This document shows positions 11,675-12,317 of a DNA stretch of 12,317 nt, in pieces. The notes below the pieces were generated by a model. That model saw nothing but the letters and a program-made list of their open reading frames with translations. It ran no database searches and was not told the DNA's origin. Source of the DNA: CAZDRB01 sp964507925 (GTDB lineage Bacteria; Patescibacteriota; Microgenomatia; UBA1400; UBA12108); the NCBI GenBank assembly GCA_964507925.1, contig CAZDRB010000021.1, positions 1 to 12,317 on the forward strand. Reading direction: 5' to 3'. The position numbers were made by a program, and so were the translations under genes. The first letter of the stretch is position 1. Each line of letters starts with the position of its first letter.

Positions 11675-12317
11675 CTAAATCAAGCTCTCCAAATATTTAG
11701 CGAGCCCATCTTCTTTTACTGATCCAATAACCAGATCGGCCTGATCCTTTAGCGACTGAACCGCATTACCCATTGCGATCTTTGTTCCCACCGCATTAAA
11801 TAGGTGATAATCATTGCCCCCATCACCTATCCCAATTGCCGATTCCTTGTCCACTCCGATGATCCGCAGGAGCTCCACAACCGCCTGCTCTTTGGTCGCC
11901 TCTTTATGAACCACGTGAATATCTCGCATTTCCGGATCAACTAGGCTTGTCAAAACCAGCGTTGTGACTCCCAAAACCTGCGATAGCTTCGCACCAATCT
12001 CATCTGCAAGCCGCCCCTCAACATCCACAAGCTCCAAAAAATATATTTCCTCTGGTGGCACAAAGGTTTTGACCTGATACCTCTTGCCCAGCCAATCTTC
12101 GATTACGTAATCATTAAAAAGCATATATAGCTCTGGATATTCTCGAAAAATAGAGATCACTTGTCTAGCGTCCTCAGGCTCAATATTTTTCTGCCACAAG
12201 ATCTCGCCAGTTTTTGGATTACAGATCTTTGTCCCTGCCGAGATTATCGAGGGATCTTCGAGCTCCAAATACTCAAGCACTTCTCGTCCCCATCCCCAGC
12301 TCCGCCCAGTCGCCGCC
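11675..12317 (-). CDS. Cof-type HAD-superfamily phosphatase (N-terminus beyond window)
   Basis: Hydrolase of phosphorylated metabolites (sugar phosphates or similar). The visible 213 residues begin in the middle of the protein: AATGR at the window edge is motif II (ATGR), so the N-terminal DxD nucleophile motif lies outside. The cap domain follows. KEATKEQAVVELLRIIGVDKESAIGIGDGGNDYHLFNAVG contains the motif III lysine (K of ATKEQ) and the metal-binding GDGGND of motif IV, then AMGNAVQSLKDQADLV and EDGLAKYLESLI at the C-terminus, all typical of Cof/IIB HADs. The GTG at 12280 is an internal codon, not the start, since the frame stays open to the edge with family sequence. Substrate cannot be predicted. 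Confidence 0.92.
   Translation of the reverse strand, partial: AATGRSWGWGREVLEYLELEDPSIISAGTKICNPKTGEILWQKNIEPEDARQVISIFREYPELYMLFNDYVIEDWLGKRYQVKTFVPPEEIYFLELVDVEGRLADEIGAKLSQVLGVTTLVLTSLVDPEMRDIHVVHKEATKEQAVVELLRIIGVDKESAIGIGDGGNDYHLFNAVGTKIAMGNAVQSLKDQADLVIGSVKEDGLAKYLESLI

Overview
The window most likely comes from a Candidate Phyla Radiation bacterium (Patescibacteria), plausibly a Microgenomates-like lineage. The evidence is the gene content and style: a very compact layout, a Wzy/O-antigen ligase-type protein with the LGYHFWP...GIRVDYLAP N-terminus I associate with CPR genomes, a large DUF4012 protein, start codons mostly without Shine-Dalgarno sequences, and small single-domain versions of housekeeping proteins. 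TGA is used as an ordinary stop (rnpA, yidC), so this is not a code-25 (Gracilibacteria/Absconditabacteria) lineage. The taxonomic call is inference.

Layout. Positions 1-438 (minus) hold the 5' part of dnaA. Positions 439-559 form a dnaA/rpmH divergent spacer with two tandem DnaA boxes, a candidate origin or dnaA autoregulatory site. Positions 560-2462 (plus) carry the classic rpmH-rnpA-yidD-yidC-khpB(jag) operon. A surface-polysaccharide block follows: a Wzy-like ligase/polymerase (2389-3591), a small unknown protein behind a near-perfect sigma70 promoter (3614-3937), and a Wzx-type flippase (3974-5167). Then come RNase HI (5201-5617), a 256-bp regulatory-looking spacer, a 909-aa membrane-anchored DUF4012 protein (5874-8603) and ribosomal protein bL25/Ctc (8628-9326). 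From 9323 the minus strand holds a membrane-anchored TPR protein and a two-gene operon (PNPOx-like flavoprotein and a SWEET-like membrane protein). That operon is divergent from a TrmB-family regulator on the plus strand (10861-11670). The window ends inside a minus-strand Cof-type HAD phosphatase.

How the genes fit together. The rpmH operon combines ribosome assembly, RNase P and membrane-protein insertion (YidC with YidD, and the RNA-binding KhpB). The Wzy/Wzx pair points to export and assembly of a surface glycan; the DUF4012 protein is probably also envelope-associated. The TrmB-like regulator shares a 39-bp divergent spacer with the SWEET-like/PNPOx operon and is the natural candidate to control it.

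Two cross-cutting patterns stand out. (1) Five genes (dnaA, flippase, DUF4012, bL25, TPR protein) each have a -10-like hexamer ending exactly 6 nt before the ATG, and three more have 7-8 nt. This predicts leaderless mRNAs. (2) Degenerate heptanucleotide (7-bp period) arrays occur in the rpmH leader, at the yidD/yidC junction, three times inside the wzy-like gene, before RNase HI, and inside the TPR gene. The same 14-mer is read in different frames at different copies, so the repetition is a DNA-level phenomenon.
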